A stretch of 64,000 bases of DNA from Hydrogenophaga sp040372165 (GTDB lineage Bacteria; Pseudomonadota; Gammaproteobacteria; Burkholderiales; Burkholderiaceae_C), in NCBI RefSeq assembly GCF_040372165.1, contig NZ_BAABWG010000006.1, positions 1 through 64,000 on the forward strand. Reading direction: 5' to 3'. A program made the position numbers and the translations under genes. Positions within the stretch are counted from its first letter, which is position 1. Every line of letters begins with the position of its first letter. Shown piece after piece: positions 1 to 8,837 of this stretch. Below the pieces are notes generated by a model. That model was not told the DNA's origin. It saw only the letters and a program-made list of their open reading frames with translations, and ran no database searches.

Positions 1-91
1 CATCAAGGCCTACGCCTGTACCAGCTACAAGTCTTCAACGTATGAGCGCTGGAAGCTGACCAATTTGCGGCTGCCCAAGCCGCTGAATTGA
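1..91 (+). CDS. C-terminal fragment of an unidentified protein
   Basis: An open frame (codons starting at base 2) enters from the left edge and stops at TGA 89-91. It encodes about 29 residues ending in LRLPKPLN. The peptide contains a Cys and several Ser, Thr, Lys and Tyr residues and shows no motif I recognise, so no function is assigned. It could also be a chance open frame, since only the tail is visible. The next gene begins about 155 bases later on the same strand. Confidence 0.4.
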   Translation, partial: IKAYACTSYKSSTYERWKLTNLRLPKPLN

Positions 92-247
92 GCAGACCCG
101 TTGTTCATCCACGGCGGAGTGCTTTCATAATCCAAAAAGCGAAAGAACCTCCGGTGCGCTCTTCTCCTCTAAAATGACAATCACTTTCATTTCGCGGTGA
201 CCTGCTGCCAAGCAATAGCCGCCAATCATTGAACGGGAGAAGTTCAG

Positions 248-934
248 ATGGATCAGCTTGACCAAACCTCGCAAAACTACAGCCTGACGGCTGCCGGCCA
301 ACGCAACAAGGTGCTGCGCAACACCATGTGGCTGCTGGCCCTGTCGCTCCTGCCCACCATCGCAGGCGCATGGGTCGGGATGGCAACAGGCATCACGGCC
401 GGCTTGCGTGGGTTCGTGGGTTTTGCCGTGTTCATCGTGGGCTTGCTCGCTTTCCAGGCCGCCATCTTCAAGTTCCGGAACTCGTCCACGGGCGTGTTCA
501 TCCTCATGGCCTTCACCTTCTTCATGGGCCTGATGCTCTCTCGGCTGCTGGGCTACGTGATGGGCATGAGCAACGGCACCACGCTGGTGATGAACGCATT
601 TGCCAGCACCGCCGGCGTCTTTGCTGTGATGGCCACGCTCGCCACCGTCATCAAGCGTGATCTCAGCGGCATGGGCAAGTGGTTGTTTGCCGGCATGATT
701 GCCATCGTGATTGCGGCTGCCATCAACCTGTTCTTCGGCAGCAGCCTGATGATGCTGGCTCTGACCGCCCTCTCCACCATTCTGTTCAGCTTCTACATGT
801 TGTACGACCTGAAGAACATCATCGATGGTGGCGAGACCAACTACATCGTGGCAGCCACACACCTGTACATCGATATCTTTGCCGTGTTCCAGAACCTGCT
901 GGCCATCTTTGGCATTTTCGGTGGCGACGACTGA
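248..934 (+). CDS. Bax inhibitor-1/YccA family membrane protein
   Basis: A 228-residue polytopic inner-membrane protein with about seven hydrophobic segments and a soluble N-terminus of about 25 residues. This is the size and layout of the BI-1/YccA (TMBIM) family. The C-terminal half carries the family-like stretch FSFYMLYDLKNIIDGGETNY, in which an acidic residue sits in a late transmembrane helix. Family members are implicated in ion (Ca2+/H+) leak or in modulating the FtsH protease in E. coli; the role here is inferred from family only. The start is supported by a GGGAGA Shine-Dalgarno about 7 bases upstream. The gene appears monocistronic and is followed by a strong terminator. Confidence 0.88.
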   Translation: MDQLDQTSQNYSLTAAGQRNKVLRNTMWLLALSLLPTIAGAWVGMATGITAGLRGFVGFAVFIVGLLAFQAAIFKFRNSSTGVFILMAFTFFMGLMLSRLLGYVMGMSNGTTLVMNAFASTAGVFAVMATLATVIKRDLSGMGKWLFAGMIAIVIAAAINLFFGSSLMMLALTALSTILFSFYMLYDLKNIIDGGETNYIVAATHLYIDIFAVFQNLLAIFGIFGGDD

Positions 935-960
935 CGCACACGTTGTCTTGAACCGCAGAA

Positions 961-990
961 AAAAGGCCTCTTTCGAGGCCTTTTTTTTTG
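961..990 (+). terminator. Rho-independent terminator after the BI-1 gene
   Basis: The stem AGGCCTC / GAGGCCT with a TTTC loop is followed by a run of nine T. It lies 27 bases after the BI-1 stop codon. Confidence 0.9.
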
Positions 991-1073
991 ATCACAGGGA
1001 ACCCGATGTGATTCAAGTACACCGCATGGATGCCGATACAAGGTTCATCGATAGCCGCACACCGATTCGCATC

Positions 1074-1433
1074 ATGACTCCCTCCCGTCGCCACATCACC
1101 ATTTGCCTGATCAGTGTGACCGCACTGCTCGGCGGCTGCGATGCGGTCGGCATCGAGACGGTACCGCAATACAACGCACGCAAGGAGGCAGAGGGCAAAG
1201 CCATTGGCAGCGCCTGCCGCCACGCCGTCCGAAGTATCGAGTCCTGCTTCCGCTCCAACCCCAAAGCACCCAAGGCTGCCGTATTTGCAGGCTGGAAGGA
1301 GATGGACAGCTACATGCGTGAAAACGAGGTGGTGGGTATGCCCACGCCTCCTGGCGAGGAGGCGTCCCCACCGAGCGGTGAGCACGAAGAGACGCCGACC
1401 GGTGGACACGAGGATGGCAAAAAACACTCCTGA
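1074..1433 (+). CDS. Small putative lipoprotein, function unknown
   Basis: A 119-residue product. The chosen ATG gives a short basic N-terminus (MTPSRRH), a hydrophobic core and the lipobox LLGGC, so export and lipidation at the Cys near residue 22 are predicted. An in-frame ATG at 1026 would add 16 residues before the signal peptide and is less likely. The mature part has two further Cys (in SACRH and ESCFR), which may form a disulfide. A Gly/Glu/His/Pro-rich tail ends in GKKHS. I do not recognise the family. It lies between the BI-1 terminator and the convergent rlmD, whose stop is 33 bases away. Confidence 0.7.
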   Translation: MTPSRRHITICLISVTALLGGCDAVGIETVPQYNARKEAEGKAIGSACRHAVRSIESCFRSNPKAPKAAVFAGWKEMDSYMRENEVVGMPTPPGEEASPPSGEHEETPTGGHEDGKKHS

Positions 1434-1465
1434 CGCCACCTGCGGCGCCGGCGAGGCCAGCCGGC

Positions 1466-2908
1466 TCAGGGCAGTTCGAAAACTGCCATGCTCTCCACAT
1501 GGGCAGTGTGCGGGAACATGTTGATGACACCCGCTGACCGGCAAACATAACCTGCCTGGTGCACCAGCAAACCAGCGTCGCGCGCCAAGGTCGCCGGATT
1601 GCAGCTGACATAGACAATTCGCCGGGGCGGCTGCCATCCATCTGTGCGCAATGACGGGTCCTGGTGCAGGTCTGCCAACGCTTTTGACAATGCAAAAGCC
1701 CCTTCGCGAGGCGGATCCACCAGCCATTTGTCCGCCACACCATCTGCCACCAGCATCTGAGGCGTCATCTCGAACAGGTTGCGGGCAACGAAGCCCGTCT
1801 GGGCCAGAGGCTGTGCACGACCGGCGTTGTTGAGTGCATAGTTCTCGCGCGATCGCGCCACCAGTGCCTCGCTGCCCTCTATACCCAGCACTTCACCTGC
1901 CTGGGTCGCAATGGGCAAGGTGAAATTGCCCAGGCCGCAGAACCAGTCAATCACGCGTTCGTTCTGCCGGGCATCGAGCAGGCGCAAGGCCCGCCCCACC
2001 ATGACACGGTTGATGTACGGATTCACCTGCGTGAAATCGGTGGGCTTGAACGGCATGTGGATACCGAACTCGGGCAAAGCATAGGCCAGTTGGTCACCCC
2101 CTTCGTCCAGAAGGTGAACAGTGTCCGGCCCCTTGGGCTGCAACCACCATTGCACACCGTGCTGCTGGCCGAAATGGCGCAGGCGCGTCAGGTCGTCGGC
2201 AGACAAGGGCTCGAGATGTCGCAGCACCAGCGCGGTGACCTTGTCGCCGCAGGCCAGTTCGAGCTGAGGACAGGTTTCGCGCGCGTCCATGCCAAACACC
2301 AGCTCGCGCAGCGGCTCCAGCATGGCACTGACATGGGGCGGCAGCACCCGGCAAACGCGCATGTCGGCCACATAGCGGCTCTTGCGCTCATGGAAACCCA
2401 CCAGCACTTCGCCCTTCTTGTGTACAAAGCGAACCGATAGTCGCCCTCGATAGCGGTACCCCCAGGTAGGCCCTTGAATCGGGCGCTGAATCGTCTCGGG
2501 CATGACTTTGCCCAGGTGCCACAGATTGGTCTCGAGCGCCCTTTGTTTGACCGCCACCTGAGCTGCCTCGTGCAGATGCTGCATCTTGCATCCGCCACAC
2601 GCGCCCGCATGAAGACCAAAGTTGGGACACCCTGGCTCCACCCGCTGGGACGACTGGTTGTGTACTGCGGTCGTCGATGCGCCTTCCCACTGCTTCTTCC
2701 GGCGCGTCACCTCGGTACTGACCCACTCTCCTGGCAATCCACCTTCAACAAACACCACTTTGCCATCGGGCCGATGCGCAATGCCTTTGGCATCGATATC
2801 AAGTGACTCGATATACAGGCTGTCTTCAGGGACGGAGAGAGGCCGCTCAGGCGCGTTCACCAACGGAATGGCGATATCGGAAGCTGCGGCAGCAGTTTGG
2901 TCTGTCAT
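1466..2908 (-). CDS. rlmD: 23S rRNA (uracil-1939-C5)-methyltransferase RlmD
   Basis: A SAM-dependent RNA m5U methyltransferase, 480 residues from the chosen ATG (MTDQTAAA). An upstream in-frame start at 2938 would add ten residues. An N-terminal TRAM-like domain contains the IESLDIDAKGIAHRPDGKVV segment. It is followed by the Cys cluster PGCPNFGLHAGACGGCKMQH, which binds [4Fe-4S] in RlmD. The C-terminal Rossmann methyltransferase domain has DWFCGLGNFTLPIA for SAM binding and VSCNPATLARD with the catalytic Cys. All the expected motifs are present, so an active enzyme is likely. It lies downstream of the exonuclease gene with a 72-base gap. Confidence 0.95.
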   Translation of the reverse strand: MTDQTAAAASDIAIPLVNAPERPLSVPEDSLYIESLDIDAKGIAHRPDGKVVFVEGGLPGEWVSTEVTRRKKQWEGASTTAVHNQSSQRVEPGCPNFGLHAGACGGCKMQHLHEAAQVAVKQRALETNLWHLGKVMPETIQRPIQGPTWGYRYRGRLSVRFVHKKGEVLVGFHERKSRYVADMRVCRVLPPHVSAMLEPLRELVFGMDARETCPQLELACGDKVTALVLRHLEPLSADDLTRLRHFGQQHGVQWWLQPKGPDTVHLLDEGGDQLAYALPEFGIHMPFKPTDFTQVNPYINRVMVGRALRLLDARQNERVIDWFCGLGNFTLPIATQAGEVLGIEGSEALVARSRENYALNNAGRAQPLAQTGFVARNLFEMTPQMLVADGVADKWLVDPPREGAFALSKALADLHQDPSLRTDGWQPPRRIVYVSCNPATLARDAGLLVHQAGYVCRSAGVINMFPHTAHVESMAVFELP

Positions 2909-2980
2909 GCTTGAATCAGGTGTTCGATACCCTGCCACCTGGCGCCAGGAGCGGTGCCGGGCAGAGTGAAGGAATAGGCC

Positions 2981-3766
2981 TTATTGCCAGGCGTCGAGGT
3001 ACTCGCGCCAGTGTGGTTCGTCACCTGCGAGCTGATCCAGGTCGGATTTGATCATCTCGATTTCCTGGTCGTATTCCGCAGGTGTGAGCCCGCCCCGCAT
3101 TTTCTGGAACCGGCAGTACATGAGGTAGGTGTTCATGACGTCCGTTTCGCAGTAGCGGCGAATCTCCTCGAGTCCGCCTGCCTTGTACTGGGCGTAGACC
3201 TGTGAGCCATCCATGCCCAGCTTGCCGGGGAAGCCGCACAGCTTTGCCAATGCGTCCAGCGGGGCATTGTTCTTGGGGGAATACATGGCCAGCAAGTCCA
3301 TCAGGTCAAGGTGACGCATGTGGTAGCGACTGATGTAGTTGTTCCACTTGTAGTCGCGATCGTCCTCACCCATGTCCCAGTACTTGCTCGCTTCCACCCC
3401 GTGCTGAAGCCCCCGGTAGTGCAGAACCGGCAGGTCAAACCCGCTGCCATTCCAGCTGACGAGCTGTGGCTGGTGCTTCTCCAGCACGTTGAAGAAAGTC
3501 TGCACCACCTTGCCTTCGCTTTGACCATCGCGGTCGACAAACGAATGGATCTTGAGACCCTCGCTGTTGCGGAACACGCAGCTGATCACCAGGATGCGCT
3601 GCAGGTGCAGAGGGGCGAAATCGCTCTTGCCATCGGCTTCACGTTCGGCCTTCCATCGCTCATACACCTGGTCTTCCGGCATGTCCGCGGGCTCGCCGCG
3701 GAGTGAGCGAAGCCCTTCCGCATCAGGAATCGACTCGATATCGAAAACAAGAACCGGCCAGGCCAT
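2981..3766 (-). CDS. PolB-like 3'-5' exonuclease (COG3298 type)
   Basis: A 261-residue DnaQ-fold protein related to the exonuclease domain of family B DNA polymerases. Visible exonuclease motifs are ExoI LVFDIESIPD (D-x-E) near residue 8, ExoII SWNGSGFDLPVL near the middle and ExoIII YCETDVMNTY. The metal-ligand pattern is therefore intact. No polymerase domain is attached, so this is a stand-alone predicted exonuclease whose biological substrate is unknown. Its ATG shares one base with the nlpD stop (TGATG), indicating translational coupling. It occupies the position after nlpD where rpoS is found in many relatives. Confidence 0.9.
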   Translation of the reverse strand: MAWPVLVFDIESIPDAEGLRSLRGEPADMPEDQVYERWKAEREADGKSDFAPLHLQRILVISCVFRNSEGLKIHSFVDRDGQSEGKVVQTFFNVLEKHQPQLVSWNGSGFDLPVLHYRGLQHGVEASKYWDMGEDDRDYKWNNYISRYHMRHLDLMDLLAMYSPKNNAPLDALAKLCGFPGKLGMDGSQVYAQYKAGGLEEIRRYCETDVMNTYLMYCRFQKMRGGLTPAEYDQEIEMIKSDLDQLAGDEPHWREYLDAWQ

Positions 3767-4725
3767 CAGCGCTTGGGCAGGTGGGTCAGGGGATCAACAG
3801 GCTTGCCCTGGCGGCGAACCTCGAAATGCAGCTTGACCCTGTCGGTATCGCTGCTACCCATCTCGGCAATCTTCTGCCCGCGTCGCACCGTCTGGTCTTC
3901 ACGCACCAGCAGAGCCTGATTGTGGGCATAGGCGGTGAGGTAGGTGTTGTTGTGCTTGAGGATGATCAGGTTGCCATATCCGCGCAGACCTGCGCCTGCG
4001 TAGACCACTCGACCATCAGCAGCTGCCACCACAGGATCGCCCAGGCGGCCGGCAATCGAAACGCCCTTGTTGCGGGCTTCGTCAAACGTGGCGATGACAT
4101 CGCCCTTGGCTGGCCAGAGGAAGTCGATTTCGTCCGGTCCGATGTCCGAAGCCTTGGTGGCAGGTTTCGGCTGCGGCGCGGCAGGCTCGGCCGCCGGCGC
4201 TGGTGCCGCACCTTCGGCGATCGGAGTCAGGGAACGCGACTCCACACTTGAAGAGGAAGCAGCTGCCGCTGGCGCAGTGGCGACTGGTGTGCCACCACTG
4301 TTGGTGGCCGGTGGGCTCATCTGGACGCCACCGGAGACTGCGGCAGGAGTGCTCGGCGGGGTTGGCGGAGCCACCCGCAGAACTTGACCGACCTCCAGAA
4401 CGTTGGGGTTGGGCAAGTTGTTCCATGCTTGCACGTCGCGCCAGGCCTGCCCGCTTTCGAGGGCAATCCGATAGAGCGTATCGCCCTGTTTGACGGTGTA
4501 GAAGCCTGACTTGCCCGCGTTTTCGGCACCTGGCAAGACTTGCGCTGGCGTACCGACCGCTGCGCCCATCCGGTCTTCCACGGGGGCGGGCGAGGTGACT
4601 CGTTGCGTTTGACAACCAGCCAGCACCATGACGGCGGCAGCGACGAGCAGCACGGTCGTACGCTTGACCACCTGGCTTCCGGGCCCAGCCGTCGGCACAT
4701 GGGTAGCAACAAGTGTTTCGGTCAT
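3766..4725 (-). CDS. nlpD: NlpD-type LysM/M23 lipoprotein (amidase activator)
   Basis: A 319-residue envelope lipoprotein. The chosen ATG (MTETLVATH) follows a TGGGAG Shine-Dalgarno. A hydrophobic segment ends in the lipobox LAGC near residue 38. A LysM domain (FYTVKQGDTLYRIA to GQVLRVAPP) binds peptidoglycan. A long Ala/Pro/Ser linker leads to a C-terminal LytM/M23 domain. In that domain the usual zinc-binding HxxxD motif reads NKGVSIAGRLG, and only isolated His residues remain, so it is probably catalytically dead, as in NlpD/EnvC. By family, it activates cell-wall amidases during septum splitting. It is transcribed after surE and pcm. Confidence 0.9.
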   Translation of the reverse strand: MTETLVATHVPTAGPGSQVVKRTTVLLVAAAVMVLAGCQTQRVTSPAPVEDRMGAAVGTPAQVLPGAENAGKSGFYTVKQGDTLYRIALESGQAWRDVQAWNNLPNPNVLEVGQVLRVAPPTPPSTPAAVSGGVQMSPPATNSGGTPVATAPAAAASSSSVESRSLTPIAEGAAPAPAAEPAAPQPKPATKASDIGPDEIDFLWPAKGDVIATFDEARNKGVSIAGRLGDPVVAAADGRVVYAGAGLRGYGNLIILKHNNTYLTAYAHNQALLVREDQTVRRGQKIAEMGSSDTDRVKLHFEVRRQGKPVDPLTHLPKR

Positions 4726-4816
4726 GCTATGAATCTCCCAGCAAATTTGGTACAGGGGACGGGCACACCAGTGCGCCTCCCGGCGTGAAACAAGCAGGCG
4801 GATCACCTGCCTGCGT

Positions 4817-5692
4817 TCAAACTACACCCGATTTTAGAGGCACGAAGAGGACGGCCTCCAGGACGGTCTGCTTCACCCCGTGGGGAGTCTTGTCGATCAC
4901 CACCAGGTTTTGCCGCCCGGGACCGGTTTGCGCCGGTGCCACGATGCGGCCTCCAACGGCCAATTGCTCGATCCAGGCGTCGGGAATGGCCTCCCCACCC
5001 GCTGCAGCAATGATGCCAGCATAGGGGGCACCTTTCGGAAACCCCTGCATGCCGTCACCGAGAATCAGGTGAACATTGGACAGTCTGAAGTGCCGAAGGT
5101 TCTCCCGGGCTTTCTCATGAAGGCCGCGCAGGCGTTCAATGGAATAGACCTCTTGCGACAAATGGCTCAGCACTGCAGCCTGATAGCCACAACCCGTACC
5201 GATATCCAGTATGCGATGAGGCCGCTCGCTGCGCCCCTGAATGAGCAGCTCGATCATTCGGGCCACGACATTCGGCTTTGAGATGGTCTGGCCCAAGCCA
5301 ATCGGCAGGCTCGTGTCCTCATACGCCTGATAGGACAGGGCCGAGTCGACGAAGCGGTGGCGCTCGACCGCCTGCATGGCTGCGAGTACACGTTCGTCCT
5401 CTACACCCTGCTTGCGCAGTTTGGACACCATCGCTGCTCGCGCCGAGCGTGTATCGGATGCGCCGGCACCGGCGGTCGCTCCAACGACTTTGGCCGCCAC
5501 AGGCTTGGCACCTGGCTCCATCCCCGCACTGCGGGCACTCGCAACTGCAGCGGCGGCCCTGGCCGTTGCCGACGCTGGCGCCGCTGGGCGGGCAGATGTG
5601 CCACCCAGGTCCAGTCGTGCGGGAAAACTCGGTCGCGGCCGGCCATCAGGGCGCGGCGGCACGGGCGACGCCGGGAAGCGCTTGTCGGTCAT
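4817..5692 (-). CDS. pcm: Protein-L-isoaspartate O-methyltransferase with long N-terminal extension
   Basis: A repair enzyme that methylates isoaspartyl residues in aged proteins. The core begins around residue 85 (RSARAAMVSKLRKQGV) and carries the SAM motif ILDIGTGCGYQAAVLS, then GDGMQGFPKGAPYAGIIAAA. The full length is 291 residues against about 210 for E. coli Pcm. The extra 75 or so residues are a low-complexity Ala/Pro/Arg-rich stretch, probably disordered. The start codon overlaps the surE stop by 4 bases (ATGA), supporting the extended start. The operon order is surE-pcm-nlpD. Confidence 0.93.
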   Translation of the reverse strand: MTDKRFPASPVPPRPDGRPRPSFPARLDLGGTSARPAAPASATARAAAAVASARSAGMEPGAKPVAAKVVGATAGAGASDTRSARAAMVSKLRKQGVEDERVLAAMQAVERHRFVDSALSYQAYEDTSLPIGLGQTISKPNVVARMIELLIQGRSERPHRILDIGTGCGYQAAVLSHLSQEVYSIERLRGLHEKARENLRHFRLSNVHLILGDGMQGFPKGAPYAGIIAAAGGEAIPDAWIEQLAVGGRIVAPAQTGPGRQNLVVIDKTPHGVKQTVLEAVLFVPLKSGVV

Positions 5693-6480
5693 TCACCGCC
5701 CCCGGCTTGCCCCGGAACCCGGATGGTCCGCGCCAGCGGTGCCCAGTAAGGGAGACGCTCATGGTCTGTCAGGTCTACCTGCAGCGGCGTCATGGAGACA
5801 AAACCCTCATGTGCTGCGTGAAAGTCGGTTCCCTCGGCATCGTCCTTGGCCGGGCCGGCACCACCGATCCAGTACATGGTTTCACCTCGAGGGTTGACCT
5901 GCGTGATCACTTGCTCGGCACTGTGACGCCGTCCCAGCCTGGTGACTTTGACACCTTTGACGGCGTCTCGGGGAATGCTCGGGACGTTGACGTTGAGCAG
6001 CCAGGGCGCGTCATCGGATTGGCGCTGCCTGAGCGAAGGCATGAGCGATGAGACGATTTCTGCCGCCATCTCACCCGCAGTGTCCAGATGCTGCCAGCCC
6101 TTCTCGGTTTGAGAAAAGGCGATGGCCGGGATGCCAAACAGGTAGCCTTCCATGGCCGCTCCCACCGTGCCGGAGTAAATGGTGTCATCACCCATGTTGG
6201 CGCCGTTATTGATACCGGAGACCACCAGGTCCGGGCGATATCCCAGCAGGCCTGTCAATGCGATGTGAACACAATCTGCCGGTGTTCCGTTCACGTAGCG
6301 AAAACCGTTGGCCGCCTCGTGAACATACAGTGGCGAATGCAATGACAGCGCATTGCTTTTTGCACTGTTGTTTTGCTCGGGGGCCACGACCTCCACATCC
6401 GCCAGCGGCTTGAGTGCGTCGTACAAGGCCTTGAGGCCCAGGGCCTGGTAGCCGTCGTCGTTGGAGATCAGGATTCTCAT
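5689..6480 (-). CDS. surE: 5'/3'-nucleotidase SurE
   Basis: A stationary-phase survival nucleotidase of 263 residues. The start MRILISNDDGYQALG contains the signature NDDG metal ligands (Asp8/Asp9). The later SGINNGANMGDDTIYSGTVG segment supplies the conserved Asn and Ser ligands. Family activity is dephosphorylation of nucleoside 5'- and 3'-monophosphates and polyphosphate. It is the first gene of the surE-pcm-nlpD operon. The tRNA-His terminator lies about 80 bases upstream, so its promoter must sit in the short gap 6481-6560. Confidence 0.96.
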   Translation of the reverse strand: MRILISNDDGYQALGLKALYDALKPLADVEVVAPEQNNSAKSNALSLHSPLYVHEAANGFRYVNGTPADCVHIALTGLLGYRPDLVVSGINNGANMGDDTIYSGTVGAAMEGYLFGIPAIAFSQTEKGWQHLDTAGEMAAEIVSSLMPSLRQRQSDDAPWLLNVNVPSIPRDAVKGVKVTRLGRRHSAEQVITQVNPRGETMYWIGGAGPAKDDAEGTDFHAAHEGFVSMTPLQVDLTDHERLPYWAPLARTIRVPGQAGGGE

Positions 6481-6560
6481 CGAAGATGATTGTAGGTCTT
6501 GCTGACTGAACTTTGGCTGATCACTGCGCACCCGGCCGTCGGCAGCAACATGCAGACAAC

Positions 6561-6594
6561 AAAAAAGCAAGCCCGGCAGAACCGGGCTTGCTTT
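6561..6594 (-). terminator. Rho-independent terminator after tRNA-His
   Basis: Read on the minus strand, AAGCAAGCCCGG and its complement form a 12-bp stem followed by TTTTTT. It begins 10 bases beyond the encoded CCA of tRNA-His. Confidence 0.9.
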
Positions 6595-6603
6595 GGTATC
6601 AGT

Positions 6604-6680
6604 TGGGGTGGCTGATGGGGCTCGAACCCACGACAACAGGAATCACAATCCTGGACTCTACCAACTGAGCTACAGCCACC
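6604..6680 (-). tRNA. tRNA-His (anticodon GUG)
   Basis: A full cloverleaf is visible on the minus strand. The acceptor stem GTGGCTG pairs with CAGCCAC, with the His-specific extra G at position -1 and discriminator C. The D arm (AGCTCAGTTGGTAGAG), the anticodon loop TTGTGAT and the T arm with GGTTCGAGCC are present. The 3' CCA is encoded. Confidence 0.97.
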
Positions 6681-6729
6681 GCAAGACAGGCATTATAGCC
6701 TGAAAATCAACCCTGATTCCACCTCGACC

Positions 6730-8637
6730 TCAGGAATCGGAAGTGTCTGTCAGCTTGGGCTCTGGAACCAGGATCTTGACTTCAAGCATCTTCTCCAGCA
6801 GCTTGTAGTAAGCCTCGCCTTCGGCTGAACCCCACCACTGCCCATACTGGCCAACCTCGGAAATGCGCTGGGTTGCCTCTGGCTTGTCTCGAGGCACGAC
6901 ACTCAACACCTTGACCACGGCATAGCCAGAGCCGCCCAGATCAACACCTTTGAACACTGGCAGCTTCTCCGGCGCAGCGCTGAGCGCGGCATCCAGTACT
7001 TGCGGTGGAACACCCTGGTTGCCATTGCGAGAGACGGTCACAGGTGCAGGCATTTCTGTCCCGTTCGCGCCCGCGTTCAACTGCTCAAGCGCCTTTTGGC
7101 CTTCTTCTTTGGCCATGGCAGCGGAACGCTCAAAGACCAGTTGGGTCTTGACCGCATCCTTGACCTCAGTCAGGGCCTGCACATGACGAGGGTCATGACG
7201 TGTCACACGAGCTGCCACCAGCTTGCCAGCTCCGGCTTCCACAGCTGGCGTGTTGTTCTTGTCTTCCAGTGAATCTGCCGCAAACAAGGCCTCAAGCAGC
7301 TTGGGCGCGTTCACAGCATCCGGTGCTTCCGGGTTGCCATTGCGCGTGATGCCCGTGGCCGTCTCGACCCTGAGGCCAAACTTGTCGGCCACCGGCTTGA
7401 GGCTGTCAGGCTGGTTGTAGGTGAGGTTGGCAAACGCCTCGGCGTTCTCTGCGAACAGCTTTTGCGATTGCTGGTCCCGAATGTCTTTCTCGATGTCCTG
7501 GCGCACCTCCTCGAAGACGGGCGGCTGAATATCGGTCAACTCGATGATGTGGTAACCGAACTCTGTTTCCACAAGATCCGAGATCTCACCTTTGCTCTTG
7601 AGTGCAAACACGGCATCCTCGAAAGGCTTGACCATGGCGTTTGGCGCGATGAAGCCCAGGTCACCACCATTGCCGGATGAACCAGGGTCCTGCGACTCTC
7701 TCCTGGCGATTTCGGCAAATTTCTCCGGGGCCTTCCGCACCTCGGCGAGCACAGCCTGGGCATTGGCAAGCACCTTGGCCCTGCCTTCTTCCGTGGCGTC
7801 TGCCGGAAGGGTCAGCAGAATGTGGCTGGCACGACGCTTGGTCATGAGACCCTTGTTCTGCTCGAAGTAGGCTTTCACCTCATCTTCATTGAGCTCCATT
7901 GTCTTGCTCAGGCTGGCACTGTCGAGCACCACGTATTCGATGTCCACCGACTCGGCGGCCTGGAAGAGTTCCTGGTTGGCGTCGTAGAACGACTTGATCT
8001 CCTCCTCACTCGGCGTGACCTTGTCCTTGAAGTCCTTGGCCAGGAACGTCTTGAAGCTGATCTCACGCTTCTGGAAGAACGCATCGAGCGCCACGTCAGC
8101 CACCGCTTCGGTCGGCATGGTGGTCGTGGTAATGCCGCCAATGATCTGCTGGCGCGCCATGTTGGCACGGTAGTTGGCTTCGTAACTCTCGGGCGTCAGG
8201 CCATTGCCCGCCAACAGATCCTGATACGCCTGAAGGTCGAGCGACCCGTCTTCGTTCTTGAGCTGGGCCAGTGTCGGGTCTTGCAAGAGCGCCTTGCTCA
8301 GGCGCTCTTTGGAAATCACAATGTGGAACTTGTTCGCGGCCGTCGACAGAACCCGGTCACGCACAAGAGCGGTCAGCGTGCCATATCGTGCGCTTGGCGA
8401 ATCCAGGAGCTTGGCATCCAGATCCGGCATTTGTTCCTGCATTCGTCGAACCTGGTTCTGGTGAGCCTGCTCCCACTCGTCGCGCGTGATCTCCTCACCT
8501 GCGATGCTGGCCACTGCCTCACTGCGCTGGGTCAGACTTGTATAACCGTCAACGCCCCAAAGCACAAAGGACGGAACAATCAAAACCAGCAAGAAGGCCA
8601 TCAGGTACTTCTTGTGTGTGCGAATGGACTCAAACAT
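6730..8637 (-). CDS. ppiD: PpiD-like periplasmic peptidyl-prolyl isomerase/chaperone
   Basis: A 635-residue inner-membrane-anchored folding factor. The N-terminus has a short cytoplasmic segment (MFESIRTHKKYL) and one transmembrane helix (about residues 12-30). A SurA-N-like domain to about residue 250 follows. A parvulin rotamase domain covers about residues 265-365 (ASHILLTLP, GGDLGFIAPNAMVKPFEDAV, ETEFGYHIIEL). A C-terminal SurA-like half completes it. PpiD assists outer-membrane and periplasmic protein folding near the Sec translocon. Typical length is 620-640, so the gene is intact. It lies between two tRNA genes on the same strand. Confidence 0.93.
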   Translation of the reverse strand: MFESIRTHKKYLMAFLLVLIVPSFVLWGVDGYTSLTQRSEAVASIAGEEITRDEWEQAHQNQVRRMQEQMPDLDAKLLDSPSARYGTLTALVRDRVLSTAANKFHIVISKERLSKALLQDPTLAQLKNEDGSLDLQAYQDLLAGNGLTPESYEANYRANMARQQIIGGITTTTMPTEAVADVALDAFFQKREISFKTFLAKDFKDKVTPSEEEIKSFYDANQELFQAAESVDIEYVVLDSASLSKTMELNEDEVKAYFEQNKGLMTKRRASHILLTLPADATEEGRAKVLANAQAVLAEVRKAPEKFAEIARRESQDPGSSGNGGDLGFIAPNAMVKPFEDAVFALKSKGEISDLVETEFGYHIIELTDIQPPVFEEVRQDIEKDIRDQQSQKLFAENAEAFANLTYNQPDSLKPVADKFGLRVETATGITRNGNPEAPDAVNAPKLLEALFAADSLEDKNNTPAVEAGAGKLVAARVTRHDPRHVQALTEVKDAVKTQLVFERSAAMAKEEGQKALEQLNAGANGTEMPAPVTVSRNGNQGVPPQVLDAALSAAPEKLPVFKGVDLGGSGYAVVKVLSVVPRDKPEATQRISEVGQYGQWWGSAEGEAYYKLLEKMLEVKILVPEPKLTDTSDS

Positions 8638-8703
8638 GCAGTATCAATCCTGAAACATCACGGCGCCTGCGACGATACATTCCGCGTCGACAGTGCGCAT
8701 CAA

Positions 8704-8733
8704 CAAAAAAGGCGAACCCGGGTTCGCCTTTTA
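8704..8733 (-). terminator. Rho-independent terminator after tRNA-Val
   Basis: The perfect palindrome GGCGAACCCGGGTTCGCC is followed on the minus strand by TTTTTT, immediately downstream of tRNA-Val. Confidence 0.9.
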
Positions 8734-8738
8734 TTGGG

Positions 8739-8814
8739 TGGTGGGTGCTGACGGGGTCGAACCGCCGACCTACGCCTTGTAAGGGCGCCGCTCTACCAAC
8801 TGAGCTAAGCACCC
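8739..8814 (-). tRNA. tRNA-Val (anticodon UAC)
   Basis: On the minus strand the acceptor GGGTGCT pairs with AGCACCC. The D arm (AGCTCAGTTGGTAGAG), the anticodon loop TTACAAG (UAC) and the T arm GGCGGTTCGACCCCGTC follow. The 3' CCA is encoded. Confidence 0.97.
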
Positions 8815-8837
8815 CACCGAAAACCAACCAGGGATGC

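Noticed and set aside
1434..1465. A possible terminator between the small lipoprotein and rlmD.
   Set aside because: GC-rich short inverted repeats occur (GCGGCGCC region) but there is no T-run on either strand.
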